From NCBI RefSeq assembly GCF_007714205.1, contig NZ_VMQU01000014.1:1-61443 (forward strand): a stretch of 61,443 nucleotides of DNA, given 5' to 3'. Positions within the stretch are counted from its first letter, which is position 1. Every line of letters starts with the position of its first letter. The position numbers and the translations under genes are program-made. Shown here piece after piece: positions 1 to 12,477 of this stretch. The notes beneath the pieces were generated by a model. It made no database searches. It was not told the DNA's origin and was given only the letters and a program-made list of their open reading frames with translations. This stretch comes from Mycobacterium helveticum (GTDB taxonomy: Bacteria > Actinomycetota > Actinomycetes > Mycobacteriales > Mycobacteriaceae).

Positions 1-1394
1 GTAGTGGGACCGTTGCCTTCGCCCACTCGCCAGGCGACCTGCGACAATTCGCCCGTCTGATGCAATTCCCGAGGGTTGAGGTAGTGCATCGTGGTTTGGA
101 CACTGGCGTGACCGAGGAGTTCCTTCACGGTCAGCACCGGGTTCGCCAGCAGCAGATAGTGGTCCCCGGTGCGCTGCCCTCCTTCCTTCATCAGCGCTGC
201 GAGCATCCGGACCGCGTAGGAATGTCGCATCGTGTGCGGTGTGACATGAACGTGGCGGGGTGGTTGATCCCGGTGGCCGGAGCGGCGGACTCGTTCGCGA
301 GCGTCGGCGAAGAGTTGGTTCCAGCGTTCGAGACCGGGCGCAAGTCCATTACGGGACACGAACAACGCGAGTGGGTCGATGGTGCCGTCGTCAAGAACCC
401 GGACCGATTGGGCACGGTCCTTGTTGCTGAACCGAACCAACGGAATGCGCTGGGACCCGACGGCGACGTAGAGCTTTCCCCGCCGCTCGATCAGATCGTC
501 GATCACCAGCAGTGAACCGTCACGAACCTTGGCGCGGAGGCTGCGCTGTGCCGCCTGTACGACGCGGTGCCGTTCAGTCTGGCGGTAGAGGTCGGCGGCG
601 TGAGCTACCTGTGCGGTGACGTAGACAGATCGGACCACCTGCTTCTTGCCGAGCCGATCGAAGACGTGGATGGACTCCGATCCCATCGTCTCCGGTGCCG
701 GAACCTCGGCGTCGACGAGAAGCGCGCACTCCTCACGTCGCAGGCCAGTCGTTGCGAGCAACAGCCCGTACACGTAGTCCCGCTCCGGGTACCCAGGTGT
801 GCTCGCCGACTCGCAGCCGTCACCACGCACGCCAACTTCGAGGAAGTGCTTGGTCTGAGCCGCCGTAAGGAAGCGCGCTCGACGTTGATGTCGTGTCCGG
901 GAAATGAGGGTGTTGCGGTTGTTGCGGCCCCAGCGAGGGATCGGGTCTTTCGCCATCCAGCCGACCTGGGTGGCGAAAAAGAAGAATGAGGAGAAGCAGC
1001 CAAACTCGGTCGCCAGCGTGGTGCTTTGGACTTCCTGCTGGCGGGCGTCGCGATACGCCGTCAGATCGTCGGTCGTTGCCGCGGTGAGGTCTATTAATTC
1101 CCCGCATCGGCGTGCCCGGACGAACCTGAGTAGCCGGGCGAGATGGTAGGCGTGGAAGCTCCGGAGGCTGTCGAGGTCGTAGGCCCGTTGACGCCACGCG
1201 ATGAGCAGGTAGGTGTTGAGTCGGTCGCAACCGGTCAGTGAGCCGTCGTCGTCGACGATGAACGGCAGGCCCTCCGGGATGTCGTGGCGGTCGAGCGTCT
1301 CCACAACCGACGACCATGAGAGCGACGACGCGCCGTCGGAAGCGTGAAGCACTTCGTGCGCATGTGCGCTTCTCTGCGCCACAACTATCCGCAT
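1..1394 (-). CDS. Tyrosine recombinase/integrase, 3' end outside window
   Basis: I translated this frame by hand: it stays open from an ATG at 1394 to base 1 with no stop, giving 464 residues of an unfinished protein. It carries the full tyrosine-recombinase catalytic set: Arg219 in TGLRREE, the beta-hairpin lysine region GKKQVVRSV (Lys250/251), His387 and Arg390 in HTMRHSYA, His429 in LLGHASVQTT, and the nucleophile Tyr438. Such enzymes integrate and excise phages or genomic islands. The start is set by AAGGAGG, followed 6 nt later by ATG. The gene begins 107 bp from the 3' end of ssrA, a classic integration target, and reads away from it. GC is lower than in neighbouring genes, with an ATTAATAG stretch, which fits transfer. 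The family assignment is sure; the target is inferred from position. Confidence 0.93.
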   Translation of the reverse strand, partial: MRIVVAQRSAHAHEVLHASDGASSLSWSSVVETLDRHDIPEGLPFIVDDDGSLTGCDRLNTYLLIAWRQRAYDLDSLRSFHAYHLARLLRFVRARRCGELIDLTAATTDDLTAYRDARQQEVQSTTLATEFGCFSSFFFFATQVGWMAKDPIPRWGRNNRNTLISRTRHQRRARFLTAAQTKHFLEVGVRGDGCESASTPGYPERDYVYGLLLATTGLRREECALLVDAEVPAPETMGSESIHVFDRLGKKQVVRSVYVTAQVAHAADLYRQTERHRVVQAAQRSLRAKVRDGSLLVIDDLIERRGKLYVAVGSQRIPLVRFSNKDRAQSVRVLDDGTIDPLALFVSRNGLAPGLERWNQLFADARERVRRSGHRDQPPRHVHVTPHTMRHSYAVRMLAALMKEGGQRTGDHYLLLANPVLTVKELLGHASVQTTMHYLNPRELHQTGELSQVAWRVGEGNGPT

Positions 1395-1400
1395 AAAGAA

Positions 1401-1469
1401 ACCTCCTTGCCGACTGTGCATCCAGTGGTACTCCACGGGTATGACACTTTTGCTCGTCGGCAAGGAGGT
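1401..1469. repeat. 14-bp perfect inverted repeat bearing two Shine-Dalgarno sequences
   Basis: ACCTCCTTGCCGAC at 1401-1414 is the exact reverse complement of GTCGGCAAGGAGGT at 1456-1469, with 41 bp between. In the leftward transcript the 3' arm contains the AAGGAGG used by the integrase, so a hairpin would bury its ribosome binding site. The right arm offers the same AAGGAGG to a rightward ATG at 1477. A smaller dyad (GTGG-4 nt-CCAC, 1425-1436) lies near the centre and could be an operator. The symmetry is seen; the regulatory role is inferred. Confidence 0.75.
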
Positions 1470-1489
1470 CTCAGATATGAAGTTGTCTG

Positions 1490-1530
1490 TACTTCAAAAG
1501 TGGAGCTGCCGGGAATCGAACCCGGGTCCT
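1490..1530. other. Probable attachment-site junction at the 3' end of ssrA
   Basis: The chromosome-element boundary should lie here because the integrase gene abuts the tRNA-like 3' end of tmRNA. The tmRNA acceptor strand ends at 1501; beyond it the sequence reads C-T-T-T-T on the minus strand, so a CCA is not encoded. The att core is probably a few tens of bases of the T-arm/acceptor sequence and should recur at the far end of the element, outside the window. The exact core cannot be fixed from one end. Confidence 0.5.
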
Positions 1531-1865
1531 ACGGCATTCCCTCAAGGCTTCTCCGTGCGCAGTCCGCTATGTCTCTACTCGGATCTCCCGGTCACGCGAA
1601 CCAGCCAGGATGACGATCCCAGTCGCTGTGAGTGTCCCGATGAGTCCCGCGACCGGACTCACCGGTGGATCCCTCTAGCTGACGCCAGGCTCCGGGTCGA
1701 GGGCTTTCCCGGTCTGACGGACTAGCTGTCGCTTAGGCAGCGAGAGCGTAGTCGCGCTGATGTGAATCGGCGCTTATCTGGTTGCAACGACGCTTACGGT
1801 GGTCTCTTGCCTGCACCGGCACGCTTCCCTTGATTCGATGCGCGAAGTCGAAACCGTTCAGCCCC
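1501..1865 (-). ncRNA. ssrA: Transfer-messenger RNA (tmRNA)
   Basis: tmRNA rescues stalled ribosomes together with SmpB. The 5' end GGGGCTGA (from 1865) pairs with the 3' CAGCTCC ending at 1502, with discriminator A at 1501, and the T-arm GGTTCGA is present. The resume-reading frame at 1771-1733 encodes ADSHQRDYALAA followed by TAA, the mycobacterial degradation tag. Length is 365 nt before CCA addition, normal for the genus. smpB lies 1.8 kb downstream on the same strand. The terminal CCA is not in the DNA, perhaps because of the neighbouring integration, or it is simply added after transcription. Confidence 0.97.
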
Positions 1866-1906
1866 ATGTCTTCGAACATCCCCGCCAACTTTCGGCAGGA
1901 AAATCC

Positions 1907-1912
1907 ATAGTA
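1907..1912 (-). promoter_or_regulatory. ssrA: Possible ssrA -10 element
   Basis: TACTAT on the minus strand lies about 42 nt upstream of the mature tmRNA 5' end. A transcript starting just after it would need RNase P processing of a roughly 35-nt leader. No convincing -35 is seen, so this is only a candidate. Confidence 0.3.
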
Positions 1913-1961
1913 CCCCGCTACCAACCGGCACCGACGCAGCTTTGTTCCCGACACCAGCGGG

Positions 1962-2807
1962 TCAGATGACGAAGTTCAGGTGGTCGACGATGCGCTGGGC
2001 GACCTCCCGGTCACCACCGAGTTCGACGTCGCGCGCGCGGCTCGGACACATCGGCCGCCCGCCGGCCAGCCTGGTGAACTGCAGCCCGTCCAGGCGGATC
2101 GTCGCGGTCGGCTCCTGCGGGCCGAAGTCGTCGACCACCCGCGCGCGGCCGTCGACGCTGACGCGGATGCTGCGGGCCAGCGGCCCCGTCAGCTCGAACA
2201 GGACGCGGGAGCCGTCGGGGGCCTTGGCGCGCTTGCCCACGACGAAGCCCATGGTGCCGGCGATCTCGTCCAGGGACAGCTGTGCCGCCGGCCCGTCGAG
2301 TTCGGCGTCGGACGACGGCCGCTGCAGCGCGGCGCGGATGTCCTGCTCGTGCATCCAGCAGTCGAACACCCGGATCCGCATGAACCGTCCGTAGCTGTCC
2401 ATGCCCGCCGGCGTCGGGGTGACCGCGTTCCACGCCTCGTCGGACATGCCGGCCAGGGCCTTGCGGCGGCTGTCGGTGATCTCCCGGAACCGGGCCAGCA
2501 CGTCGGCGCCGCGTTCCCCGCCGAGATGGCGCACCCAGCACTCGTTCATCGCTCCGATGTCGTTGCGCACGTGCTCGAGCGTCTTGACGTCGCAGTCGGG
2601 CTCGGGTGCGGGGATGCCGGACAGGAACGACTCGGTGCCGATCATGTGCGACACCAGCGCCTGCACATCCCAGCCGGGCAGCGGGCTCACCGCCTGCCAC
2701 TGCGTGTCCGGCAGCCCGTCGAGGAGCGCGCCGAGGTCGTCCCATACCGCGAAGAGCCCGGCGAGCACCGCAGACTTGGGGAGGATGGTCACGGGTCGGT
2801 CGGCCAT
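1962..2807 (-). CDS. Mycothiol-dependent maleylpyruvate isomerase-family protein (Rv3099c-like)
   Basis: A 281-residue protein starting MADRPVT. The N-terminal half has the DinB/maleylpyruvate-isomerase layout: a helical start, then LPGWDVQALVSHMIGTE, the motif in which His acts as a metal ligand, and further helices with CWMHEQDIRAA (second ligand His). Residues from about 200 form a C-terminal sterol-carrier-like region with LDGLQFTRLAGGR. Family members bind a divalent metal and use mycothiol. The substrate here is unknown. The reading frame stays open upstream to 3494 on the minus strand, but that extension is a GC-rich artefact; the ATG at 2807 fits the family start. It occupies the Rv3099c position between tmRNA and smpB. 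Confidence 0.85.
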   Translation of the reverse strand: MADRPVTILPKSAVLAGLFAVWDDLGALLDGLPDTQWQAVSPLPGWDVQALVSHMIGTESFLSGIPAPEPDCDVKTLEHVRNDIGAMNECWVRHLGGERGADVLARFREITDSRRKALAGMSDEAWNAVTPTPAGMDSYGRFMRIRVFDCWMHEQDIRAALQRPSSDAELDGPAAQLSLDEIAGTMGFVVGKRAKAPDGSRVLFELTGPLARSIRVSVDGRARVVDDFGPQEPTATIRLDGLQFTRLAGGRPMCPSRARDVELGGDREVAQRIVDHLNFVI

Positions 2808-2872
2808 CGTCGGATCGTAAGCCGCTGCGCTTTCCCCGACGCGGCCGGCCTGGGTGGGTAGAGCCGTCGCGG

Positions 2873-3661
2873 TCACCCCGAAGCGATCATCGCCACGGAA
2901 CCCATGGCCAGGAGCATGCCGATGCCCTGCCAGCGGGTCACCCGCTCGCGCAGCACCACCATCGCCAGCACGACCGTCGCCGCCGGGTACAGCGAGATCA
3001 GCATGCTGGCCAGCGACAGCAGCCATGACCGCAGCGCAGCGAGCATGGTGAGGTTGGCGACGATGTCCAGCAGCGCCACCACGCCGGTCAGCATCAACGT
3101 CTTGCCGCGGGGCAGTCGCAGGTTCTTGCTCGTCGCGGCGAGCGCCAGCACCACCACGGTGGCCAGCAGACGCGCGAAGAACAGGGGCCAGAGCCGGCAT
3201 TCGTGCGGCGCCTGGTGCAGGAACACCAAGTCCAACCCGAACGCCACCCCGGCCGCGACCGTGAGCCAGGCGACCTTGGGGGTGAACCGGTACGGCGACC
3301 CGCCCTCCGCGGTGCCCTCGCGGCTGACCAGCAGCACCGCGAGCATTGCCAGTACGACACCCACCGACGCCAGCTGCCCCGGCCGCTCCCCCAGCACCAC
3401 GCCGACGGCCACGGGCACGGCGGCGTTGAGCACGGCCGCCAGGGGCGACACCACCGAGATCGGCCCGGACCCCACCGCCGCGAAGAACGCCCACATACCC
3501 AGCGCCTGGCTGATGCCGTACAGGGCACCCCAGACGATGGCACCGAGGCGAATCGGCCCGCCGGCGCCGACGGCCAGCACAGCCAGCAGCACGACCTCCA
3601 CCGGGTAGGCGACCAGCAAGACCCGCAGCGCCGCGACGCGGCGTGCGGCTACCCCGCCCAC
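2873..3661 (-). CDS. EamA/DMT-family membrane transporter
   Basis: A polytopic protein of at least 262 residues with about nine to ten hydrophobic helices in two EamA repeats, each followed by the usual variable linker (around the SREGTAEGGSPYRF stretch). EamA proteins export metabolites or amino acids across the inner membrane; no substrate can be assigned. The GTG at 3661 is the first conventional start. However, the family's first-helix motif (YGVSDFVGG) is encoded upstream of it, running back to the smpB stop without an ATG, GTG or TTG. The true start may therefore be a rare codon such as CTG at about 3718, or the 5' end is damaged. It lies directly downstream of smpB. Confidence 0.8.
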   Translation of the reverse strand: MGGVAARRVAALRVLLVAYPVEVVLLAVLAVGAGGPIRLGAIVWGALYGISQALGMWAFFAAVGSGPISVVSPLAAVLNAAVPVAVGVVLGERPGQLASVGVVLAMLAVLLVSREGTAEGGSPYRFTPKVAWLTVAAGVAFGLDLVFLHQAPHECRLWPLFFARLLATVVVLALAATSKNLRLPRGKTLMLTGVVALLDIVANLTMLAALRSWLLSLASMLISLYPAATVVLAMVVLRERVTRWQGIGMLLAMGSVAMIASG

Positions 3662-3714
3662 GAAATCGCTGACGCCGTAGGAAACGGCCGACAGCTGGGC
3701 GTAGGCGGCGCCGA

Positions 3715-4224
3715 TCAGGTCAGCCCCTTGGCCCGGCGGCCCAATTCGCGGACCACTTCGCGGTTGGCGTCGCGGCGAGCCAAATCCTGGCGCTTGTCGT
3801 ACGCCCGCTTGCCGCGCGCCAATGCGAGTTCGACCTTGACTTTGCCTTCGGAGAAATACAACGACAACGGCACCAGGGCGAGGTTACCATCGCGGATCTT
3901 GCCGATCAGGGTGTCGATCTGGCGGCGGTGCAGCAGCAACTTTCTTTTGCGGCGGGGCTCATGATTGGTCCAGCTGCCATGCTGGTACTCCGGAATGTGC
4001 AGGTTGTGTAGCCACACTTCGCCGTCTTCGACGAGCGCGAAAGCGTCGGCCAGCGAGGCGTGACCCTCGCGCAGGCTCTTCACCTCCGTACCCTGCAACG
4101 CGACCCCGGCCTCGAACAATTCGATGATCGAATAGTTGTGGCGCGCTTTGCGATTGGTAGCGACGATTCGTTTGCCACCGCGTTTGTCGCCCGCCGCCTT
4201 AGCCCGCCCCGAGTCGTTGGCCAC
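3715..4224 (-). CDS. smpB: SsrA-binding protein SmpB
   Basis: SmpB binds the tRNA-like part of tmRNA and delivers it to stalled ribosomes. The protein has 169 residues, the usual size. It shows the beta-barrel core [26 protein letters not shown] and [17 protein letters not shown], and the basic C-terminal tail ([19 protein letters not shown]) that folds as a helix in the decoding centre. GTG at 4224 was chosen because it follows the ftsX stop by 2 bp and gives the family length; a longer open frame to 4302 would overlap ftsX. The linkage to ssrA and ftsX matches other mycobacteria. Confidence 0.97.
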   Translation of the reverse strand: MANDSGRAKAAGDKRGGKRIVATNRKARHNYSIIELFEAGVALQGTEVKSLREGHASLADAFALVEDGEVWLHNLHIPEYQHGSWTNHEPRRKRKLLLHRRQIDTLIGKIRDGNLALVPLSLYFSEGKVKVELALARGKRAYDKRQDLARRDANREVVRELGRRAKGLT

Positions 4225-4226
4225 AG

Positions 4227-5120
4227 CTAGTCCCGCACGTAGAGCCGCAAAGTCACGTACGCCGTCAGGCCGGCCATCGCCACGCCGAGCAGGAACAGCC
4301 ACGGCGAGATGTACAAGATGTCGGCGTAGTCCACCCGCGCGATCAAGTTTGCCTGGTAGAACTGGTTCAGAGCGTTTTCCAGGAACGAGGCCCGCACCAG
4401 GATCAGGCCGGCGATTGCTATCGCCACCCCGACGGCGGCGGCGACCATCGCCTCCACCAGGAAGGGCAGCTGCGTGTACCAGCGGCTGGCGCCGACCAGC
4501 CGCATGATCCCGATCTCGGTTCGCCGCGTATACGCCGCGACCTGGACCATGTTGGCGATCAGCAGCACGGCCCCGACCGCCTGGACCAGGGCGACCGCGA
4601 ACGCCACGTTGCTCAGGCCGTCCAGGACCGCGAACAACCGGTCGATCAGATCCTTCTGGTTGAGCACCGACAGCACCCCCGGCTGGCCCTGCATGGCCAT
4701 GTCGAAGTCCTTGTGCTGCTCGGGGTTGTTCAGCTTGACGATGAACGACGCCGGGAAGGAGTCCTTGCCGGCGACCTCCTTGTACTGCGGGAACTTGCGG
4801 ATGGCGTCCTCGTAGGCGTCGGTGCGGTTGAGGAACCGCACCGACTTGACGTCGTCGCGGGCCTCGATGCGCTGCCGCAGCGCCTTGCAGGGGTCGGCGT
4901 CGCAGGCCGGGTCGTTGGCGGAGACGTCCTCGGTCAGGAAGACCTGCGTCTCGACGCGGTCGAGGTAGATGGCCCGCGAGTTGTCGGCCAGCCGGATCAC
5001 CAGCAGACCGCCGCCGAACAGGCCGATCGAGATCGCCGTCGTCAGGACCATCGCCGCGGTCATGGTGATATTGCGACGAAGACCGGTCAGGACCTCGTTG
5101 AGCAGGAAGCCGAAGCGCAC
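4227..5120 (-). CDS. ftsX: Cell-division ABC transporter permease FtsX
   Basis: FtsX is the membrane partner of FtsE; the complex activates a peptidoglycan hydrolase of the RipC type at the septum. The protein has 297 residues: a cytoplasmic start, a first membrane helix at about 20-42, an extracytoplasmic domain to about 165 containing a Cys pair (CDADPC), then three helices (about 170-195, 220-245, 270-292) around [14 protein letters not shown], the coupling helix. Its start is immediately next to the ftsE stop, so the two are translated together. Confidence 0.97.
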   Translation of the reverse strand: MRFGFLLNEVLTGLRRNITMTAAMVLTTAISIGLFGGGLLVIRLADNSRAIYLDRVETQVFLTEDVSANDPACDADPCKALRQRIEARDDVKSVRFLNRTDAYEDAIRKFPQYKEVAGKDSFPASFIVKLNNPEQHKDFDMAMQGQPGVLSVLNQKDLIDRLFAVLDGLSNVAFAVALVQAVGAVLLIANMVQVAAYTRRTEIGIMRLVGASRWYTQLPFLVEAMVAAAVGVAIAIAGLILVRASFLENALNQFYQANLIARVDYADILYISPWLFLLGVAMAGLTAYVTLRLYVRD

Positions 5121-5813
<693 letters not shown>

Positions 5814-5853
5814 GGCACGCCAGTGTAGCGGTGGATTTCGCCGGCGGGCGCCG

Positions 5854-6330
5854 TCAACCGGCCGGTGGCGCGGAAGTCGGCACCGGGCCGGGGCCCGGCG
5901 GCGGTGGCGTGGTCGGGGTGGTGCTGGGCGGGCAGAAGGGCGGCGGCAGCAGGCACGGCAGCTGCGGCGGCACGAACGGCGGCGCCGCGGTGGTCGTCGT
6001 CGTGACGGGCGGCGGCACGGTGGTGGACGGGACCGGCGGCACCGTCGCGGTCGGGATGGGCGTGTACCTGGCGGTGGGTGGCGGCTGCACCCTGGTGCGC
6101 GGCACCCAGGTGTAGTTCGGATCGGGCACGAAACCCGGCGGCACCACCGCCGGGACCGGCGGCTTGGCGGGCGGCGGCGGGCGATAGGTGTCGTAGACCC
6201 ACCACACCGCCAGGAACGCGATGATCAGCACCAGCGTCGACGTGCGCAAACGCCCGCCGAACAGGTAACCCGGCCAGTGACGTTCCTGCTCGGCGCCGTG
6301 CTTCCCGAGGATGTTGAGGGTGACTTTCAC
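5854..6330 (-). CDS. Proline-rich single-pass membrane protein (Rv3103c-like)
   Basis: A 158-residue protein with a short N-terminal tail, one hydrophobic helix (about 26-45, [20 protein letters not shown]), then a long Pro/Thr-rich segment ([19 protein letters not shown]) that probably crosses the cell-wall space. No enzymatic domain is visible. GTG at 6330 overlaps the TGA of the MscS gene (GTGA), which fixes the start. The function is unknown; an Rv3103c homologue sits at the same place in M. tuberculosis beside ftsE. Confidence 0.8.
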   Translation of the reverse strand: MKVTLNILGKHGAEQERHWPGYLFGGRLRTSTLVLIIAFLAVWWVYDTYRPPPPAKPPVPAVVPPGFVPDPNYTWVPRTRVQPPPTARYTPIPTATVPPVPSTTVPPPVTTTTTAAPPFVPPQLPCLLPPPFCPPSTTPTTPPPPGPGPVPTSAPPAG

Positions 6331-7376
6331 CGGCGCTGCACCGCGTCCGTGGTCGTGTCGCCGGCATCCGTGGTGTCCTCCCGGGCCGCCGTGGTCTTCT
6401 CGAGGGCGGCCTTGGCGGCCGGCACCGCGGGGTCGTCTTCGACCAGGCCCACCTTCGCGTCGGCCGCGGTGACGATGCCGACGCGCGCCAGCGCCCGGAT
6501 GACCAGCACCCGCAGCTGCCGGCCCACCTCGAACTGCTTGCCGGGCAGCGTGCGGGCCACCATGCGCAGGGTGACGGTGTCGACTGCGATGCTTTCCACC
6601 CCCATCACGGTCGGCGCGTCCAGCAGCAGGTCCTTGAGCACCGGGTTGCCCATCGCGCGTTCGCATTCCTGGTGCAAGACGTCGTTGACGCGGTTGAGGT
6701 CGGCGTTGATCGACACCGGAATGTCCACCACCGCGCGCGCCCAGTCCTTGGACAGGTTGACCACCTTGACGATCTGGCCGTTGGGAATGGTCAGCACCTC
6801 ACCATCCGCCGAGCGCAGTCGGGTCACCCGCAGGGTCACGTTCTCGACCGTGCCGCTGGCTTCCGTCGAGGCAACCACGGTCACGGTGACCAGGTCGCCG
6901 AAGCCGTACTGCTTCTCGACGATGATGAAGAAGCCGCTCAGCAGGTCCCTGACCAGCTGCTGGGCGCCGAAGCCCAGCGCGGCGCCCACCACGGTGGCCG
7001 GCGCGATCAGGCCACCCACCGAGAACCGCAGAATATCGGCGATCTGCAGCATCACCCAGATGCCGACGATGACGATCGACACCCACGAGATCACCGAGGC
7101 CACGGCCTGCCGGTGCTTGGTGGCCTCCGAGCGCACCAGCGCGTCGCTTTCGGTGAACCCGATGTCCAGCTTCCGGGTCACCTGTTGCGCCACCCAGTTG
7201 ACGAAGCGGGCCGCCAGCACCGCCGCGATCAGCACCATGACGATCCGCAGACCCCTGGTGATGATCCATTCGCCGATCTCGCCGCGCCAGAAGTCGTGCC
7301 AGCGCTGGGTCGCGGAGGCTGCGGAGACCCTGGCCGCGGCGAGGGCGGTGGGGTTGACGGTGGGGTTAGTCGTCAT
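6327..7376 (-). CDS. MscS-family mechanosensitive ion channel (Rv3104c-like)
   Basis: A 349-residue membrane protein. Hydrophobic helices lie at about 40-60, 85-110 and 118-140; the last is the pore helix with the small-residue pattern [24 protein letters not shown] typical of MscS TM3. The soluble beta-domain follows ([32 protein letters not shown]). Such channels open under membrane tension and release solutes after osmotic downshock. ATG at 7376 overlaps the end of prfB by 11 bp. The C-terminal 35 residues are Thr/Asp/Ala-rich and variable. Confidence 0.9.
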   Translation of the reverse strand: MTTNPTVNPTALAAARVSAASATQRWHDFWRGEIGEWIITRGLRIVMVLIAAVLAARFVNWVAQQVTRKLDIGFTESDALVRSEATKHRQAVASVISWVSIVIVGIWVMLQIADILRFSVGGLIAPATVVGAALGFGAQQLVRDLLSGFFIIVEKQYGFGDLVTVTVVASTEASGTVENVTLRVTRLRSADGEVLTIPNGQIVKVVNLSKDWARAVVDIPVSINADLNRVNDVLHQECERAMGNPVLKDLLLDAPTVMGVESIAVDTVTLRMVARTLPGKQFEVGRQLRVLVIRALARVGIVTAADAKVGLVEDDPAVPAAKAALEKTTAAREDTTDAGDTTTDAVQRR

Positions 7377-8487
7377 CTTTTCGGTTGCGCCAGCGGATTC
7401 CCGCTTCCAGGAACCCGTCGATGTCGCCGTCCAGGACCGCCGCCGGATTGCCCACCTCGTACTCGGTGCGCAGGTCCTTGACCATCTGATACGGGTGCAG
7501 CACATAGGAGCGCATCTGGTTGCCCCAGGAGCTGCCGCCCTCACCTTTCAGGGCGTCCATCTCGGCACGCTCCTCGGAGCGCTTGCGCTCCAGCAGCTTG
7601 GCCTGCAGCACCCGCATCGCCGAAACCTTGTTCTGCAGCTGGGACTTCTCGTTCTGGCAGGTCACGACGATCCCCGTCGGGATGTGGGTCAGACGCACCG
7701 CCGAGTCGGTGGTGTTCACCGACTGGCCGCCGGGCCCGCTGGAACGGTAGACGTCCACGCGGACGTCGCCCTCGGGGATGTCGATGTGATCGGTGGTGTC
7801 CACGACCGGGAGCACCTCGACTTCGGCGAACGACGTCTGGCGCCGGCTCTGGTTGTCGAACGGGCTGATCCGGACCAGGCGATGGGTGCCCTGCTCCACC
7901 GACAACGTGCCGTAGGCGAACGGCGCGTGCACGGCGAAGGTGGCGCTTTTGATGCCGGCCTCCTCGGCATAGGAGGTGTCGAACACCTCGACCGGGTACT
8001 TGTGCTGCTCGGCCCACCGGATGTACATGCGCATCAGCATCTCGGCCCAGTCGGCGGCGTCGACCCCGCCCGCGCCGGAGCGGATGGTGACCAGCGCCTC
8101 CCGCTCGTCGTACTCGCCGGACAACAGGGTGCGCACCTCGGTGGCTTCGATGTCGGCGCGCAGCGCCTCGAGCTCAGCGTCGGCCTCGGCCAGCGCTTCA
8201 ATACCGCTGGCCGCGCCCGCGTCCTCCTCGGCGGCCAGCTCGTAGAGCACCGGCAGGTCGTCGAGGCGCCGCCGCAGCTCCTCGATGCGGCGCAGCTCGC
8301 CCTGGGTGTGCGAGAGCTCGCTGGTCACCCGCTGGGCCCGGGTCTGGTCGTCCCACAGCTGCGGATCGGAGGCCTCGTGCTCGAGCTTCTCGATGCGGGT
8401 GCGCAGACCATCCACATCGAGCACCCGCTCCACCGTGGTCAGGGTGGAGTCGAGAGCGGCGATGTCGGCTTGACGGTCGGGTTCCAC
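7366..8487 (-). CDS. prfB: Peptide chain release factor 2
   Basis: RF2 reads UGA and UAA stops and triggers peptide release. The protein has 373 residues: an N-terminal coiled-coil domain to about 120, the stop-codon tripeptide SPF at 208-210, and the catalytic GGQ at 253-255 within [17 protein letters not shown]. There is no in-frame UGA or slippery site near the start, so the programmed frameshift known from E. coli prfB is absent. It is divergent from fprA. Confidence 0.97.
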   Translation of the reverse strand: MEPDRQADIAALDSTLTTVERVLDVDGLRTRIEKLEHEASDPQLWDDQTRAQRVTSELSHTQGELRRIEELRRRLDDLPVLYELAAEEDAGAASGIEALAEADAELEALRADIEATEVRTLLSGEYDEREALVTIRSGAGGVDAADWAEMLMRMYIRWAEQHKYPVEVFDTSYAEEAGIKSATFAVHAPFAYGTLSVEQGTHRLVRISPFDNQSRRQTSFAEVEVLPVVDTTDHIDIPEGDVRVDVYRSSGPGGQSVNTTDSAVRLTHIPTGIVVTCQNEKSQLQNKVSAMRVLQAKLLERKRSEERAEMDALKGEGGSSWGNQMRSYVLHPYQMVKDLRTEYEVGNPAAVLDGDIDGFLEAGIRWRNRKDDD

Positions 8488-8605
8488 AGCCGACCACGTT
8501 ACCGGCGCGGCGGCGCGCGGCGAATGCTCAGGTCGCCGTCGGCGAGCAGACGTTTAGCATCGAGGGACCGCTTCGTTGCATCCCCGACCGCGCAAAGGCT
8601 TGAGC

Positions 8606-11655
<3,050 letters not shown>

Positions 11656-12477
11656 CTACAGGTTTCCGAAACGGAACGCCAGCACGGAATGTTTGGCATT
11701 GGTGGCGCCGCACAACTCGCGGCAGACACGCGAGTCGGTGACGAACAGTTGGTCGGACTCGCCGTCGGCGGCCAGGTATTTCTCGACGGTCCCGCGCACG
11801 ACGACGGACTCGACCGGCACGTCGGGGTACAGGCGCGCCCATGGGGCGATCCGCCGGCTCAGTTCGGCCTGCGCCAGCCGTTTGCCGTCGGCGTTGTCGG
11901 GCCCCGCGGAGGCGGCCACCGAGAGCGCGCGCAGCGGGGCACGCCGCAGCCTGGCCTCGTCGAAGGCGCACCGCAGCAGCGCGGCGTTGTCCGCCTCGAC
12001 GACGACCCGGCTGACCCGATGATCCGCCGGCTGGCCCGGCGCCCGCCGGATCACCGCCACCGGGCACAGGGCCGAGGCCGCCAGGGACGCCGCCAGCGAA
12101 CCGACACCGTGCTGTGCGTGGTTGAGCCCGAGCGCCCCGACACAGATCATCGCGGCGGCCCGCGACTCTTCTACCAGTACGACAAGTGGCTTCCCCGTGA
12201 GGATTTCGGTCTCGACCTGCACCGGCTTACCGGTCGCCTCGACGGCGCGTTGAGCGTCGCGCAGGGCCGACCGGGCGGTGGCATGCCCGCCCGCGCCGAC
12301 TTCCGCGCCGACCGGGTGCGACGACTCGACGACGTAGACCAATCGCAGCGGTATGTCCCGGCCGACCGCCTCGTCGACCGCCCACCGGGCCGCATCGCCG
12401 GCCGCCTTGGACCCGTCCACGCCGACGACGACCGTCGGAGCCGACGTGCGCAGGTGCTCTCCCCTGGACTGGCTCAC
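11656..12477 (-). CDS. Universal stress protein, two UspA domains (Rv3134c-like)
   Basis: A 273-residue protein with tandem UspA folds. The first domain has the ATP-site pattern VVVGVDGS (16-23) and a later CVGALGLNHAQHGVGSLAASLAASALCPVAVIRR, matching G-x2-G-x9-G(S/T). The second domain (about 155-273) is degenerate, ending KHSVLAFRFGNL. The Rv3134c homologue leads the hypoxia-induced Rv3134c-devR-devS operon in M. tuberculosis. Here devS follows after 9 bp, so the operon is USP-devS only. DosR-like dyads upstream suggest it was, or still is, in that regulon. Confidence 0.9.
   Translation of the reverse strand: MSQSRGEHLRTSAPTVVVGVDGSKAAGDAARWAVDEAVGRDIPLRLVYVVESSHPVGAEVGAGGHATARSALRDAQRAVEATGKPVQVETEILTGKPLVVLVEESRAAAMICVGALGLNHAQHGVGSLAASLAASALCPVAVIRRAPGQPADHRVSRVVVEADNAALLRCAFDEARLRRAPLRALSVAASAGPDNADGKRLAQAELSRRIAPWARLYPDVPVESVVVRGTVEKYLAADGESDQLFVTDSRVCRELCGATNAKHSVLAFRFGNL

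Noticed and set aside
60..1317. Several short open frames on both strands over the left 1.3 kb
   Set aside because: The integrase frame, hidden because it runs off the window without a stop, explains the whole stretch and has catalytic motifs; the others are shadows.
7366..8487. Programmed frameshift in prfB
   Set aside because: The reading frame is continuous from the start codon and there is no early in-frame TGA.
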